A DNA stretch of 62,284 nt, taken from Cyanobium sp. T1B-Tous. GTDB taxonomy: Bacteria; Cyanobacteriota; Cyanobacteriia; PCC-6307; Cyanobiaceae. Positions within the stretch are counted from its first letter, which is position 1. Every line of letters begins with the position of its first letter. A program made the position numbers and the translations under genes. Below, piece by piece: positions 51,082-60,270 of this stretch. The notes beneath the pieces were generated by a model that was not told where the DNA came from, did no database searches, and saw only the letters and a program-made list of their open reading frames with translations. The stretch is from the NCBI RefSeq assembly GCF_024345475.1, contig NZ_JAGQBE010000008.1, positions 1 to 62,284 on the forward strand. Direction: 5' to 3'.

Positions 51082-51267
51082 ATGGCCAACAACGTGCTGG
51101 AGCTGCTCTACCCCGGCAGTTTCGTCAAACTGCGCAACCAACCTCCCGACCTGCCCCCCTTCCAGCTGATCCAGTGCCGCGGGGGCCGCTGCTGGGTGCG
51201 GCAGCAGGCCTGGGGCCAACAGGTGCATTGGGAAGTGTCCCACCGCCAGCTCACAACGGCGGCCTGA
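51082..51267 (+). CDS. Small protein of unknown function (61 aa)
   Basis: From the ATG at 51082 the 61-residue protein reads MANNVLELLYPGSFVKLRNQ and PPFQLIQCRGGRCWVRQQA. The beta-strand pattern with a GSFVKL turn suggests a small SH3- or KOW-like barrel. No membrane segment. It sits between the divergent TlyA gene (111 nt away) and purB (55 nt after it). I believe it is a real picocyanobacterial small gene, but I cannot name the family. Confidence 0.68.
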   Translation: MANNVLELLYPGSFVKLRNQPPDLPPFQLIQCRGGRCWVRQQAWGQQVHWEVSHRQLTTAA

Positions 51268-51322
51268 GCAGAGTCCAGGGGGCGCCCCCATACATTGGTC
51301 TGGATGTGAGCCAGGCGCGGCC

Positions 51323-52618
51323 TTGATCGAGCGTTACACCCTGCCCGAGATGGGCGCCATCTGGAGCGAGGAAGCGAAGTTCCAGAGCTGGCTGGATGTG
51401 GAGATCGCGGCCACCGAGGCCAACTGCGAGCTGGGCCGGGTGCCTGCCGACGCCGTGGCCACCATCAAGGCGAAGGCCTCCTTCAGTGTGGAGCGCATCC
51501 TCGAGATCGAGGCCGAGGTGCGCCACGACGTGATCGCCTTCCTCACCAACGTGAACGAGCACGTGGGCGATGCCGGCCGCTACATCCACGTGGGCATGAC
51601 CAGCTCGGACGTGCTGGACACGGGCATTGCCCTGCAGATGAAGGCCTCCGTGGCGCTGCTGCGGATCGAGCTCGACCAGCTGGCCGAGGCCCTCAAGGCT
51701 CTCGCCCGCGCCCACAAGGGCACCGTGATGATCGGCCGCTCCCACGCCATCCACGGCGAACCGATCACCTTCGGCTTCAAGGTGGCCGGCTGGCTGGCGG
51801 AGGTGGTGCGCAACCAGGAACGGCTCGAGCGGCTCGAGCGCATGGTGAGCGTGGGCCAGATCTCCGGCGCCATGGGCACCTACGCCAACACCGATCCCCA
51901 GGTGGAGGCCATCGCCTGCGCCAAGCTCGGCCTGGTGCCTGACACGGCCAGCACCCAGGTGATCTCCCGCGATCGCCACGCCGAATACATCCAGACCCTG
52001 GCCCTGGTGGGCGCCGCCCTGGAGCGCTTCTCCACCGAGATCCGCAACCTGCAGCGCACCGATGTGCTCGAGGTGGAGGAGAACTTCGCCAAGGGGCAGA
52101 AGGGCAGCTCGGCCATGCCCCACAAGCGCAACCCGATCCGCAGCGAGCGCATCGGCGGCCTGGCCCGGGTGCTGCGCAGCTATGTGGTGGCAGCCCTGGA
52201 AAACTGCGCCCTCTGGCACGAGCGCGACATCAGCCACAGCTCCGTGGAGCGCATGATGCTGCCCGACTGCTCGGTGACCCTGCACTTCATGCTGCGGGAG
52301 ATGACGGACGTGGTGAAGGGTCTGGGGGTGTACCCCGGCAACATGGCCCGCAACATGAACGTGTACGGCGGCGTGGTGTTCAGCCAGCGGGTGCTGCTGG
52401 CCCTGGTGGAGAGCGGCATCAACCGCGAAGACGCTTACCGGATCGTGCAGCGCAACGCCCATACCGCCTGGAACACCGAGGGGGGCAACTTCCGCGCCAA
52501 TCTCGAGGCCGATGCCGACGTGACCAGCCGCCTCAACGCTGAGCAATTGGCCGATTGCTTCTCCACCGACCTGCACCAGGACAACCTGGACGTGATCTGG
52601 CAGCGGCTGGGGATCTGA
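51323..52618 (+). CDS. purB: Adenylosuccinate lyase
   Basis: PurB cleaves SAICAR and adenylosuccinate in purine synthesis. The 431-residue product starts at a TTG (MIERYTLPEMGAIWSEEAKF), the family start. Catalytic His regions are GMTSSDVLDTG and GRSHAIHGEPITFG. The flexible signature loop is KGQKGSSAMPHKRNPIRSE. The sequence is complete to the C-terminus. Confidence 0.96.
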   Translation: MIERYTLPEMGAIWSEEAKFQSWLDVEIAATEANCELGRVPADAVATIKAKASFSVERILEIEAEVRHDVIAFLTNVNEHVGDAGRYIHVGMTSSDVLDTGIALQMKASVALLRIELDQLAEALKALARAHKGTVMIGRSHAIHGEPITFGFKVAGWLAEVVRNQERLERLERMVSVGQISGAMGTYANTDPQVEAIACAKLGLVPDTASTQVISRDRHAEYIQTLALVGAALERFSTEIRNLQRTDVLEVEENFAKGQKGSSAMPHKRNPIRSERIGGLARVLRSYVVAALENCALWHERDISHSSVERMMLPDCSVTLHFMLREMTDVVKGLGVYPGNMARNMNVYGGVVFSQRVLLALVESGINREDAYRIVQRNAHTAWNTEGGNFRANLEADADVTSRLNAEQLADCFSTDLHQDNLDVIWQRLGI

Positions 52619-52634
52619 GCACCGGGCCGGCGGC

Positions 52635-53072
52635 TCAGGCCCGGTGATAGGGCCCGCCCTGGAGGATGGAGGTGGCGCGATACAGCTGCTCCAGCAGCAG
52701 CAGGCGGGCGAGCTCGTGGGGGAAGGTCATCGGGGAGAGGCTGAGGCGCCAGGTGGCACGGGCCTTCAGGACCGGATCCAGGCCATCGGCGCCGCCGATC
52801 ACAAATGCCAGGCGATCGGAGCCCGAACCGCGCAGCTGCTCGGCGAAAGCCACCGAGTCGGTGGGGCTTCCCTCTTCGGTGAGCACCACCAGCCGTTCGT
52901 CCGGATGCAGAGCAGCCGTGATCGCCTCGGCCTCCTTGGCCATGGTGGAGTCCTTGAGCTCGGTGATCACCAGCCCGGGCAGCCGCTTGCAGTAGAGGGC
53001 CACGCCCTCCTGCACCCAGCCCTTGCGCACCTTGCCGACGGCAAGGATGCGAATGCGGGCCGGATTGATCAC
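52635..53072 (-). CDS. rlmH: 23S rRNA pseudouridine-1915 N3-methyltransferase RlmH
   Basis: The 145-residue SPOUT enzyme methylates pseudouridine 1915 of 23S rRNA. Start GTG at 53072 ([18 protein letters not shown]) overlaps the helicase stop by four bases (GTGA). The knot motifs [19 protein letters not shown] and [20 protein letters not shown], and the end [16 protein letters not shown], are characteristic. The longer open frame upstream lies inside the helicase gene. Confidence 0.95.
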   Translation of the reverse strand: MINPARIRILAVGKVRKGWVQEGVALYCKRLPGLVITELKDSTMAKEAEAITAALHPDERLVVLTEEGSPTDSVAFAEQLRGSGSDRLAFVIGGADGLDPVLKARATWRLSLSPMTFPHELARLLLLEQLYRATSILQGGPYHRA

Positions 53073-55816
53073 GGCATCGGGCGCTCGATCGCCGGATCCA
53101 GCTGACCGTTGCCGCTGGCCAGCAAGTCCTCGATCTCGCACACCGGGAAGCGGTTGATGGCCTTAAGGGCGGCGCGGGCCTTGGTTCGCAGCTGCTCGCT
53201 GATCGCCTCGCAGTAGGGCACCTGGGCCAGCAGATCCACGGTGCGGCGCAGGATCCTCACCACATCGCCCTCATCGAGGGAGGTGTTGGCGATCACGTCG
53301 CTCCAGCTGGCTCCCTTCGCCCAGGCATGCACCAGGCCGGTGAGTTCGGGCTCCCACCAGAGCGGGAAGGTCACCTTGGCGCGCTCCTGCTGGCGCTCCA
53401 GCTCGCGGCGCAGGCCCCGCAGATCGTGCAGGGCCTCCTCGGCGGCCGGAGGCGGTGGGAAGCCGCACCACAGATCGGGCCGGTTGACTTCGGTGGAGAT
53501 GGCTTCGAACACGGCCGCCAGCTGGGGCGGATCGAGCTCATCGAGATGGCCGCTCATCAGGGCCAGCCCCAGCCACAGCTCGTTGTCGCCGCGCAGGGCG
53601 GCCACGGTGCGGCCCACCTCGGTGGGCTCCAGCCCCTCGGCCCCCGCCAGCGCCCCAAAGAAGCGCAGCACCTCGATCAGGGCCAGGAAGGTATCCCAGT
53701 GGCGGTTGGAGCGGAAGTGCAGCAGCCGCTGGCGCTCGTCAATCTCCAGCTGCAGTTCCTCCATCCGCCGGCGGTGCTTCTTGAGCTGGCGCCGGTCGCC
53801 CCAACGGTGGGCCGGATGCAGCTCCAGCTGCTCCTCCAGGTCGTGCACCAGCCGGGCATGGGCCTGCACCTCGCCGGCCAGGTCGTACTGGGGGGTGACC
53901 ATGTCGTGCCGGCTGGCCATGGAGGCCACCGCCAGGGCCAGGCCACCGCTGGCCTGATCCCCGTGGCGCAGCTCGCCGGCATGGCGCAACTCGGGCGCGT
54001 CCACCTGGCTCACCTGCAGGCAGCTGAGCTCGGCATGGAGGGCCACCACGGCACCGCAGGGCAGCAGCAGCCAAACGTTGTCGTCGGTGAGGCAGAGCAG
54101 CAAGGGGAACTGGCCCGGCCCCTTCACCTTCTCCACGATCACCGCCGGCGTCACCCGACCGCGCAGCTGGGGGGCCTTGAGGCTCACCAAGGTGCCTTCA
54201 CTGGCGAACTGCAGGGCGAGGGTGAGCTCGTGGGCGAGGGTTTCCTCGGCCTGCTGCTGCAGGATGCGCAGGATGCGGCGCTCCTCGCGCAGGTGACCCC
54301 GCTGTTTCTCGTAGTCCTCAAAGTCGTCCCATGGCACCTCGCCGGAGCCGTCCTCCAGGCTGTCGAGCTGCTGCATCAGCTGGGCAATCCGGGCCTCGTC
54401 CTCAGCCAGATCGAGGGTGGCCAGGTAGCGGCCGAAGCTGCGCTCCACCAGCTCCTTGGCCTTGGCCAGGTCGTAGCGCTGCAGCAGATTGAGCACCATG
54501 CCGTAGCTAGGCGTGAACTGGCTCACCAGGGGATCGGCGGGCGCCGTGGCCAGCTGGCCCGCCTCGCGCACCCCCTCAAAGCGGCTCTGCACCGTCACCA
54601 CGTAGCCCTGGGAATCGAGCCCGCGGCGGCCGGCCCGGCCAGCCATCTGCAGGAATTCGCTGCCCATCAACGCCCGGTGGCCCCGCTCCGTGCGTTTGGA
54701 GAGGGCCGAGATCACGGTGGTGCGGGCCGGCATGTTGATGCCGGCGGCCAGGGTTTCGGTGGCGAACACCACCTTGATCAACCCCTGCTGGAACAGCTCC
54801 TCGATCAGCTCCTTCCAGGCCGGCAGCACGCCGGCGTGGTGCGCCGCGATGCCGCGCAGCAAGGCTTCGGCGTGGCCCCCCTCCCGCACGGCCTCGGGGG
54901 TGGTCGCCACGAAGGCATCGAGCCGCGCCTTGATGCGGGCCTGCTCGGCTGGGGTGACCAGGGTGGCCTTGCCCAGCTCCTTGACCCCCTTGTCACAGCC
55001 GCGACGGCTGAAGATGAAATAGATGGCGGGCAGCATGTCGCGCTCCGCCATCTGGGCCACCACAAAACCGAGCGGCGGCGCTTCGGGCTGGGGTGGCTTG
55101 GGCGTTTTCGGGCCCTTGCGGTGGCTGCCCTTGGGGGCGCGCCACACCTTGCAGTTGGGATGGAGCCCCGTGCCCTCGTCGTTGAGCAGGGGGTGCAGGC
55201 CCTTGGCACTGCAGAAGCTGAAGGCCAGAGGCACCGGCCGGTAGTCGCTGAACACCAGCCGGGTGGGGCCATGCACCCGCTCGATCCAATCGGTGAGCTG
55301 GCCCGCATTGGCCACCGTGGCCGACAGGGCCACCAGCTGGATGGGCGGCGGGCAATGGATGATCGATTCCTCCCACACGGTGCCCCGCTGGGAGTCGTTC
55401 ATGTAGTGGCACTCGTCCAGCACCACCGCCTCCACGCCCTCCAGCGGGTCATCGCCTGAATCGGCTTCCGCGTAGAGCATGTTGCGGAAGATCTCGGTGG
55501 TCATCACCACCACCTGGGCCTCCCGGTTGAGGCTCAGGTCACCGGTGAGCAGGCCCACCTTGTCGGCGCCGAACTGCTCGCGGAAATCGCGCAGTTTCTG
55601 GTTGGAGAGGGCCTTCAGGGGCGTGGTGTAAAACACCTTCTGGCCATGGGCCAGGGCGCGGTAGATGGCGTACTCCCCCACCAGGGTTTTGCCGGAGCCC
55701 GTGGGGGCACTCACCACTACCGAATGGCCCTGGTTGAGCGCATCGATGGCTTCCAGCTGGAAGTCGTCGAGCGGGAAGGGAAAAATCGCCCCTGGATCCA
55801 GCACCGAATCAGGCAC
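53069..55816 (-). CDS. Ski2-like DEAD/DEAH-box RNA helicase
   Basis: A 915-residue helicase of the Ski2/Mtr4 type. The Q-motif region and motif I APTGSGKT (37-44), motif [13 protein letters not shown], motif [12 protein letters not shown], motif [14 protein letters not shown]. The C-terminus has the DSHCT (NUC185) domain ([20 protein letters not shown]). Such proteins unwind structured RNA for processing or decay. It is followed by rlmH with a four-base overlap, suggesting a link to rRNA. The start [20 protein letters not shown] is natural. Confidence 0.94.
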   Translation of the reverse strand: MPDSVLDPGAIFPFPLDDFQLEAIDALNQGHSVVVSAPTGSGKTLVGEYAIYRALAHGQKVFYTTPLKALSNQKLRDFREQFGADKVGLLTGDLSLNREAQVVVMTTEIFRNMLYAEADSGDDPLEGVEAVVLDECHYMNDSQRGTVWEESIIHCPPPIQLVALSATVANAGQLTDWIERVHGPTRLVFSDYRPVPLAFSFCSAKGLHPLLNDEGTGLHPNCKVWRAPKGSHRKGPKTPKPPQPEAPPLGFVVAQMAERDMLPAIYFIFSRRGCDKGVKELGKATLVTPAEQARIKARLDAFVATTPEAVREGGHAEALLRGIAAHHAGVLPAWKELIEELFQQGLIKVVFATETLAAGINMPARTTVISALSKRTERGHRALMGSEFLQMAGRAGRRGLDSQGYVVTVQSRFEGVREAGQLATAPADPLVSQFTPSYGMVLNLLQRYDLAKAKELVERSFGRYLATLDLAEDEARIAQLMQQLDSLEDGSGEVPWDDFEDYEKQRGHLREERRILRILQQQAEETLAHELTLALQFASEGTLVSLKAPQLRGRVTPAVIVEKVKGPGQFPLLLCLTDDNVWLLLPCGAVVALHAELSCLQVSQVDAPELRHAGELRHGDQASGGLALAVASMASRHDMVTPQYDLAGEVQAHARLVHDLEEQLELHPAHRWGDRRQLKKHRRRMEELQLEIDERQRLLHFRSNRHWDTFLALIEVLRFFGALAGAEGLEPTEVGRTVAALRGDNELWLGLALMSGHLDELDPPQLAAVFEAISTEVNRPDLWCGFPPPPAAEEALHDLRGLRRELERQQERAKVTFPLWWEPELTGLVHAWAKGASWSDVIANTSLDEGDVVRILRRTVDLLAQVPYCEAISEQLRTKARAALKAINRFPVCEIEDLLASGNGQLDPAIERPMP

Positions 55817-55895
55817 GCTGCTGGCGGGGCTGTGTCATCAGCCCATCCTATGGGCCCCAGGCCTGACCCAGCCCTGCCCTGCCTGGACCTAGCGT

Positions 55896-57137
55896 TTGGG
55901 TGACGCGGTCAGATCATTGGGATCCAGAACGCTGTGGCGCGACGACCTGGAGCAGCAACTCGCCGCGATCGCCCCCGAGCGGCGCCGGGCGTTGCGCAGC
56001 TTCAGGCCCGGTGAGGCCCCCGGCTCCCTGGAAGCCGCCACCCTCCCCACCAGCACCCATCCCCATCCAGCAGCCCCCTTGCTGGATCTGGCCAGCAACG
56101 ACTATCTCGGGCTTAGCCGCCACCCCAGCCTGGTGGCCGCAGCCCAGGCCGCGGCGGCAGGCGAAGGGGTCGGTGCTGGGGCGTCCCGCCTGGTGAGCGG
56201 CAGCCGGCCGGTGCATGCCCAGCTGGAGACGGCCCTGGCCAGTTGGCTGGGGCGGGAGCGGGTGTTGCTCTTCCCCAGCGGCTTCCAGGCGAACCTGGCG
56301 GCGGTGACCGCCCTGGCCGATCGTCACAGCCTGGTGCTGGCCGACCGGCTGATCCACCACTCCCTGCTCAGCGGGGTGCGGGCCAGCGGCGCCCGGCTGC
56401 AACGCTTTGCCCACAACGACCTGGCCGCCCTGGAGCAACGGCTGCAGGCCGCCCGACGGGAGCGGCCCACCCAGCGCCTGCTGGTGCTGAGCGAAAGCCT
56501 GTTCTCCATGCAGGGCACCAGCCCGGAGGTGGGGGCCCTGGCCGCCCTGTGCGCGAGCCACGGCGCCGCCCTGCTGCTCGATGAAGCCCACGCCCTCGGG
56601 GTAATGGGCCCCGGCGGCAGGGGCCTGGGCTACGGCCTTAACGGCGAGGGAGGCCGGCCCGAGATCGCCCTGATCAGCGGCACCTTCGGCAAGGCCTTCG
56701 GCAGCGGCGGAGCCTTCCTGGCCGGCGGCAGCCTGGTGATGGAGTGGCTGCTGCAATTCAGCGGTCCCTTCCGCTACACCACGGCCCTGGCCCCACCCCT
56801 GGCCGCCGCGGCCCTGGCAGCCCTGGCCTGCCTGCAAGCCGATCCGCGCGGGCGGGAGCTGCTGCAACGGGCCGCGCGCTGGCGCACCGCCCTCGAAGCG
56901 GCCGGCTGGCCGCGCCCCCCCGGGACGGGGCCGATCCTGCCACTGCTGGTGGGGGATGACGGCTGCGCCCTGGCCCTGCAGCACCGGCTGGAGGCCGCGG
57001 GTCTGCTGAGCGTGGCGATCCGGCCGCCCACCGTGCCCGAGGGCACGGCGCGCCTGCGCCTGGTGCTGCGTCACGACCTGCCGGAGGGCAGCCTGGAGCG
57101 GTTGCTGTCAGCCCTGGGACCACCCCCATGCAACTGA
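55896..57137 (+). CDS. bioF: 8-amino-7-oxononanoate synthase
   Basis: BioF condenses pimeloyl-ACP and alanine with PLP, the first dedicated step of biotin ring assembly. PLP-Lys lies in SGTFGKAFGSGGAF. Other AONS motifs: LDLASNDYLGLSRHPSLVAA, GAGASRLVSGSRPVHAQLE and LLLDEAHALGVMGPGG. The frame can start at TTG 55896 (413 residues) or at a TTG 7 codons later; no ATG is available, so the N-terminus is uncertain. It is the first gene of the bioF-K-C-D cluster. Confidence 0.93.
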   Translation: MGDAVRSLGSRTLWRDDLEQQLAAIAPERRRALRSFRPGEAPGSLEAATLPTSTHPHPAAPLLDLASNDYLGLSRHPSLVAAAQAAAAGEGVGAGASRLVSGSRPVHAQLETALASWLGRERVLLFPSGFQANLAAVTALADRHSLVLADRLIHHSLLSGVRASGARLQRFAHNDLAALEQRLQAARRERPTQRLLVLSESLFSMQGTSPEVGALAALCASHGAALLLDEAHALGVMGPGGRGLGYGLNGEGGRPEIALISGTFGKAFGSGGAFLAGGSLVMEWLLQFSGPFRYTTALAPPLAAAALAALACLQADPRGRELLQRAARWRTALEAAGWPRPPGTGPILPLLVGDDGCALALQHRLEAAGLLSVAIRPPTVPEGTARLRLVLRHDLPEGSLERLLSALGPPPCN

Positions 57138-57811
57138 TCGCCATGCACGGCTGGGCGAGCGATGCCCAGCGCTGGGGGCCCTTGCAGGCCGCCTGGACCG
57201 CCAGGGGCTGGCACGGCCAATGCGGCGACCGGGGCTATGGCCCCCGCCCCCCCCAGACGGTGGACTGGCTGGAGGGCGGAGGCCCCCGGGTGGTGATCGC
57301 CCACTCCCTCGGTCTCCACCTGCTGCCCACCCCCGTGCTGGAGCGCGCCGATGCGGTGGTGCTGCTGGCCAGCTTCGGCCGCTTTGTGCCAGAGGGCCGG
57401 GAGGGCCGCCCCCTGCGCCACGCCATGACAGCCATGGCCCACCAGCTAGGCGGGCCCCAGGCGGAAGCCATGCTGAAGACCTTCCAGCAGCGGGCCGCCG
57501 CCCCCCAGCCCACCAGCCTGCTGCCGCCTGGCATCACCGCCGAACCCCTGAGCGACAGGGGCCGGCACCAGCTGGAGGAGGATCTCCAGCTGCTGACCAG
57601 CACCGCGGGGCTGCCGGCCGGCTTCCCCCCCCAGGCCCGGGTGTTGATCGTGGAGGGAGGGGAGGATCAGATCGTGGTTCCGGAAGCGCGCCAACTCCTG
57701 CGGAACGCGGTGCCAACCGCCGACATCCTGGTGCTGGCCGGGGTGGGGCACTGCCTGCTCAGCCCAGCACTAGACCCCCTGGTGTGCGGCTGGATCGAGG
57801 GACTGCCATGA
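57128..57811 (+). CDS. bioK: Alpha/beta hydrolase, probable pimeloyl-ACP methyl ester esterase BioK
   Basis: The 227-residue alpha/beta hydrolase lies between bioF and bioC. The predicted triad is Ser60 in VVIAHSLGLHL, Asp180 in VEGGEDQIVVP and His208 in GVGHCLLSP. Its position and type fit the pimeloyl-ACP methyl ester carboxylesterase step that BioH performs in E. coli; BioK is the non-homologous replacement known from Synechococcus. That it acts after BioC is inference. It overlaps bioF by 10 nt and bioC by four. Confidence 0.82.
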   Translation: MQLIAMHGWASDAQRWGPLQAAWTARGWHGQCGDRGYGPRPPQTVDWLEGGGPRVVIAHSLGLHLLPTPVLERADAVVLLASFGRFVPEGREGRPLRHAMTAMAHQLGGPQAEAMLKTFQQRAAAPQPTSLLPPGITAEPLSDRGRHQLEEDLQLLTSTAGLPAGFPPQARVLIVEGGEDQIVVPEARQLLRNAVPTADILVLAGVGHCLLSPALDPLVCGWIEGLP

Positions 57812-58587
57812 CCTCCCCTCCCTTCAGCAGCCCTGACTTCAGCAACCAGGTGAGCGCGCGCTTCAGCCGCCAGGCGCGCAACTATGCCCTCCAGGCCCGC
57901 CTGCAGCAGGGGGTGGCCTGGCGGCTGGCCCACCTCTGTGCCGCACTCCCGGTGCCCGACGGCCCCAGGGCTGACCTGGGCGCCGGCAGCGGGTTGGTGG
58001 GCCAGGCCCTGGGCTGCCAAGGCGAGCCCGGCCCCCTGCTGCAACTGGATCTGTGCGCGGAGCTCCTGGCCCACAACCCCCTGGCCCGCCCCGACTGCCA
58101 GCTGGTGTGGGACCTCAACCAGGGGCTGCCGCACGCTCTGCAGCAGGCCGCCCTGCTCACCTCCAGCTTTGCCCTGCAGTGGCTCGAGGACCCCGCCGCC
58201 CAGCTGCAGCACTGGTGCAGCGCGTTGTGCCCAGGCGGATGGCTGGCCCTGGCGGTCCCCACGGCCGCCAGCTTCCCCCAGTGGCACCGGGCCGCCGCAG
58301 CCGCCGGAGTGCCCTGCACGGCCCTGCCCTTGCCCCAGGCCGACGTCCTCCTGGCCGCAGCCAGGAGCGGGGGGCTGGAGCTGCGGCACAGCCACCGGCT
58401 CACCTTCAGCCGCGCCTATGGCAGCGGCCTTGGCTTTCTGCAGCAGCTCAAAACCCTGGGGGCCAGCGCCAGCCGGTCCCGCCGCCTCAATCCAGACCAG
58501 CTCCGCCGGCTGCTGGACTGCTGGCCGGGCCATGGACGGGTGAGTTGGGACGTGCTGGTGCTGCTGGGCCAGCGCCGGGAGCGATGA
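57808..58587 (+). CDS. bioC: Malonyl-ACP O-methyltransferase
   Basis: BioC methylates malonyl-ACP so the fatty acid synthase can build the pimelate chain. The 259-residue protein has the start SNQVSARFSRQARNYALQAR typical of BioC, the SAM loop ADLGAGSGLVGQAL (shortened), LTSSFALQWLEDPAAQLQHW, and a C-terminal cap near GFLQQLKTLGASASRSRRLN. The family motif FSxxARxYD is visible as FSRQARNYA. It overlaps its neighbours on both sides (ATGA). Confidence 0.93.
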   Translation: MTSPPFSSPDFSNQVSARFSRQARNYALQARLQQGVAWRLAHLCAALPVPDGPRADLGAGSGLVGQALGCQGEPGPLLQLDLCAELLAHNPLARPDCQLVWDLNQGLPHALQQAALLTSSFALQWLEDPAAQLQHWCSALCPGGWLALAVPTAASFPQWHRAAAAAGVPCTALPLPQADVLLAAARSGGLELRHSHRLTFSRAYGSGLGFLQQLKTLGASASRSRRLNPDQLRRLLDCWPGHGRVSWDVLVLLGQRRER

Positions 58588-59270
58588 GCGTGCCCCAGCC
58601 CCTGCCCCAGCCCAACCAACCGGCGCCCCAACTGGTGATCTGCGGCACCGACACCGACGTGGGCAAGACGGTCGTGAGCGCCCTGGTGGTGCAGGGCCTG
58701 GGCGCCCACTACTGGAAGCCGGTGCAGAGCGGCCTCGAGGGCGGGGGGGACAGTGGACGGCTACAAGCACTGCTGCAGCTGCCGGCTGAGCGCCTGCTGC
58801 CGGAGGCCTACCGGCTGCGGGCACCGGTGTCGCCCCACTGGGCCGCCGAACAGGAAGGCATCGCCCTCGATCGGGCCCGGCTGGCCTTGCCGGCGGTGTC
58901 GGGCCCCCTGGTGGTGGAGACCGCCGGGGGCCTGCTGGTGCCGTTGCGGCGCGACTGGCTTCAGATTGACCAGCTGGCGGTCTGGGGGCTGCCGGTGCTG
59001 CTGGTGGCCCGCAGCGGCCTGGGCACCCTCAACCACACCCTGCTCTCGGTGGAGGCCCTGCGCCGCCGCGCCATCCCCCTGCTGGGCCTGGTGCTGAACG
59101 GTCCCCTCCATCGGGACAACCCCGCCACCCTGGCCGAGCTAGCCCAGACGCCGGTCCTCGCCCAGCTCCCGCCCCTGGAACCACTCACGGCCGTGGCCCT
59201 GGCCGCCCAGTGGCAAGCCCAGAACCTGGGCCATAGCCTGGCCCTGGCCCTGAACCACCGGCAGCAATGA
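58584..59270 (+). CDS. bioD: Dethiobiotin synthetase
   Basis: BioD closes the ureido ring of dethiobiotin with ATP and CO2. The 228-residue product has the P-loop VICGTDTDVGKTVVSALVVQ and the GLL region PLVVETAGGLLVPL. The substrate Lys lies in YWKPVQSGLEGGGD. It starts inside the bioC stop codon. bioA and bioB are not in the window. A 51-codon ORF overlaps its stop. Confidence 0.94.
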   Translation: MSVPQPLPQPNQPAPQLVICGTDTDVGKTVVSALVVQGLGAHYWKPVQSGLEGGGDSGRLQALLQLPAERLLPEAYRLRAPVSPHWAAEQEGIALDRARLALPAVSGPLVVETAGGLLVPLRRDWLQIDQLAVWGLPVLLVARSGLGTLNHTLLSVEALRRRAIPLLGLVLNGPLHRDNPATLAELAQTPVLAQLPPLEPLTAVALAAQWQAQNLGHSLALALNHRQQ

Positions 59271-59422
59271 CCAAACAACACTGGCTGGTGAGTGGCGTGC
59301 TGGTACTCCTCTGCGGTGGGGTCCTGGTGCTGTTCACCGACGTCGAAGACTCCCTGGCGCGCTGGATCAACTGCGGGCCCATCGCCACGGACGCCGAGCG
59401 CCGCAGCGCCATCTGCCGCTGA
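59267..59422 (+). CDS. 51-aa single-span membrane protein overlapping bioD
   Basis: Starting at the ATG overlapping the bioD stop (ATGA), the frame reads MTKQHWLVSGVLVLLCGGVL and ends SAICR. It has one hydrophobic helix (about 6-22), an acidic loop (FTDVEDSLARW) and three Cys (LLCGG, INCGP, AICR). The overlap is the same as between the other bio genes, which supports translation. No family is known to me. It is shorter than usual gene-finding limits. Confidence 0.6.
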   Translation: MTKQHWLVSGVLVLLCGGVLVLFTDVEDSLARWINCGPIATDAERRSAICR

Positions 59423-59440
59423 CCGCTGATCAGGCAATCC

Positions 59441-59707
59441 CTAGGGGCCGGCCAGAATCACCGCCTCGGCATCGGCACGGGACAGGCCGTAGGGGAAGTG
59501 GCGGACTGACACCTGACCATCGCGGTGCCAACTCACCTTGAGCTCCTCCACCTCCAGTTCGATCTGGGCGCTCCATTCCGGACGATGCAGATCCCAGAGG
59601 CAGGAGTTGGCGCGCTGACGACTCGCCCCCAGCTCCCCAAGCCAATGCTCCAGGGCCGGCAGGGGATGGTGATACAGGGGCGTCTCGGGACTGGGCAAAT
59701 CGGTCAT
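59441..59707 (-). CDS. DUF3143 protein
   Basis: The 88-residue protein matches the cyanobacterial DUF3143 family: TPLYHHPLPALEHWLGELGA, EWSAQIELEVEELKVSWHRD and FPYGLSRADAEAVILAGP. It starts by overlapping the stop of the J-domain gene (ATGA), so the two are coupled. Function is unknown; this pairing with a J-protein is likely conserved. Confidence 0.85.
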   Translation of the reverse strand: MTDLPSPETPLYHHPLPALEHWLGELGASRQRANSCLWDLHRPEWSAQIELEVEELKVSWHRDGQVSVRHFPYGLSRADAEAVILAGP

Positions 59708-60207
59708 GGAGCCAACCCTGTCATCTTGGCGGCTCCGGAGTCGAGCCCGGCGGCAACCACCGGTTCGCTCCACCAGGAGGGCCACTGCACCAGTTCGACG
59801 CCGCGCATCCAGGCCACCCCCACCCCGAGCACCAGGCTCACCAGCAGGGCGAATCCGAGCAACAGCAGGGCGAGCCACTCCCCGCCGGAGAGATCACGCC
59901 GCACCGAGGCGGGCCTGGGAGCCGGGGCTACCGGCGGCGGGATCGGGGACCGCAGCGGCGGTGCGGGATGGAGCTGGGCGTCGTAACGCTGCCGCTGGGC
60001 GGGATCGCTGAGCACCGCATAGGCCTGCTGCAACTGCTGGAAGGCAGCCGCCGCCTCAGCCGGCGGCAACACGGTGGTGTCGGGGTGGTAGCGCTTGCTC
60101 AGCCCGCGGAAGGCCTGACGCAAGTCCTGCGGCGAGGCCGTCTCCGGCACCTGGAGCAGGGCGTAGTAGCTGGTTGGGGAAGGGGGTGGAGAACTGGCCA
60201 ATGGCAC
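59704..60207 (-). CDS. J-domain protein with C-terminal membrane anchor
   Basis: The 167-residue protein has an N-terminal J domain (residues 12-75): SYYALLQVPETASPQDLRQA, the HPD motif in KRYHPDTTV, and QQLQQAYAVLSDPAQRQRYD. A Pro-rich linker follows, then a membrane helix (EWLALLLLGFALLVSLVLGV). It would recruit an Hsp70 to the membrane. It precedes DUF3143 with a four-base overlap and is divergent from rsmG. Confidence 0.9.
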   Translation of the reverse strand: MPLASSPPPSPTSYYALLQVPETASPQDLRQAFRGLSKRYHPDTTVLPPAEAAAAFQQLQQAYAVLSDPAQRQRYDAQLHPAPPLRSPIPPPVAPAPRPASVRRDLSGGEWLALLLLGFALLVSLVLGVGVAWMRGVELVQWPSWWSEPVVAAGLDSGAAKMTGLAP

Positions 60208-60270
60208 CGCACCGGCGAGGACATCCGGTCTGCGGGATCCTAGAGATCAGAAACCCCACCGCCACGCTGG

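Noticed and set aside
53327-55459. 710-codon open frame antisense to the Ski2-like helicase
   Set aside because: Same GC effect; the helicase motifs on the other strand are decisive.
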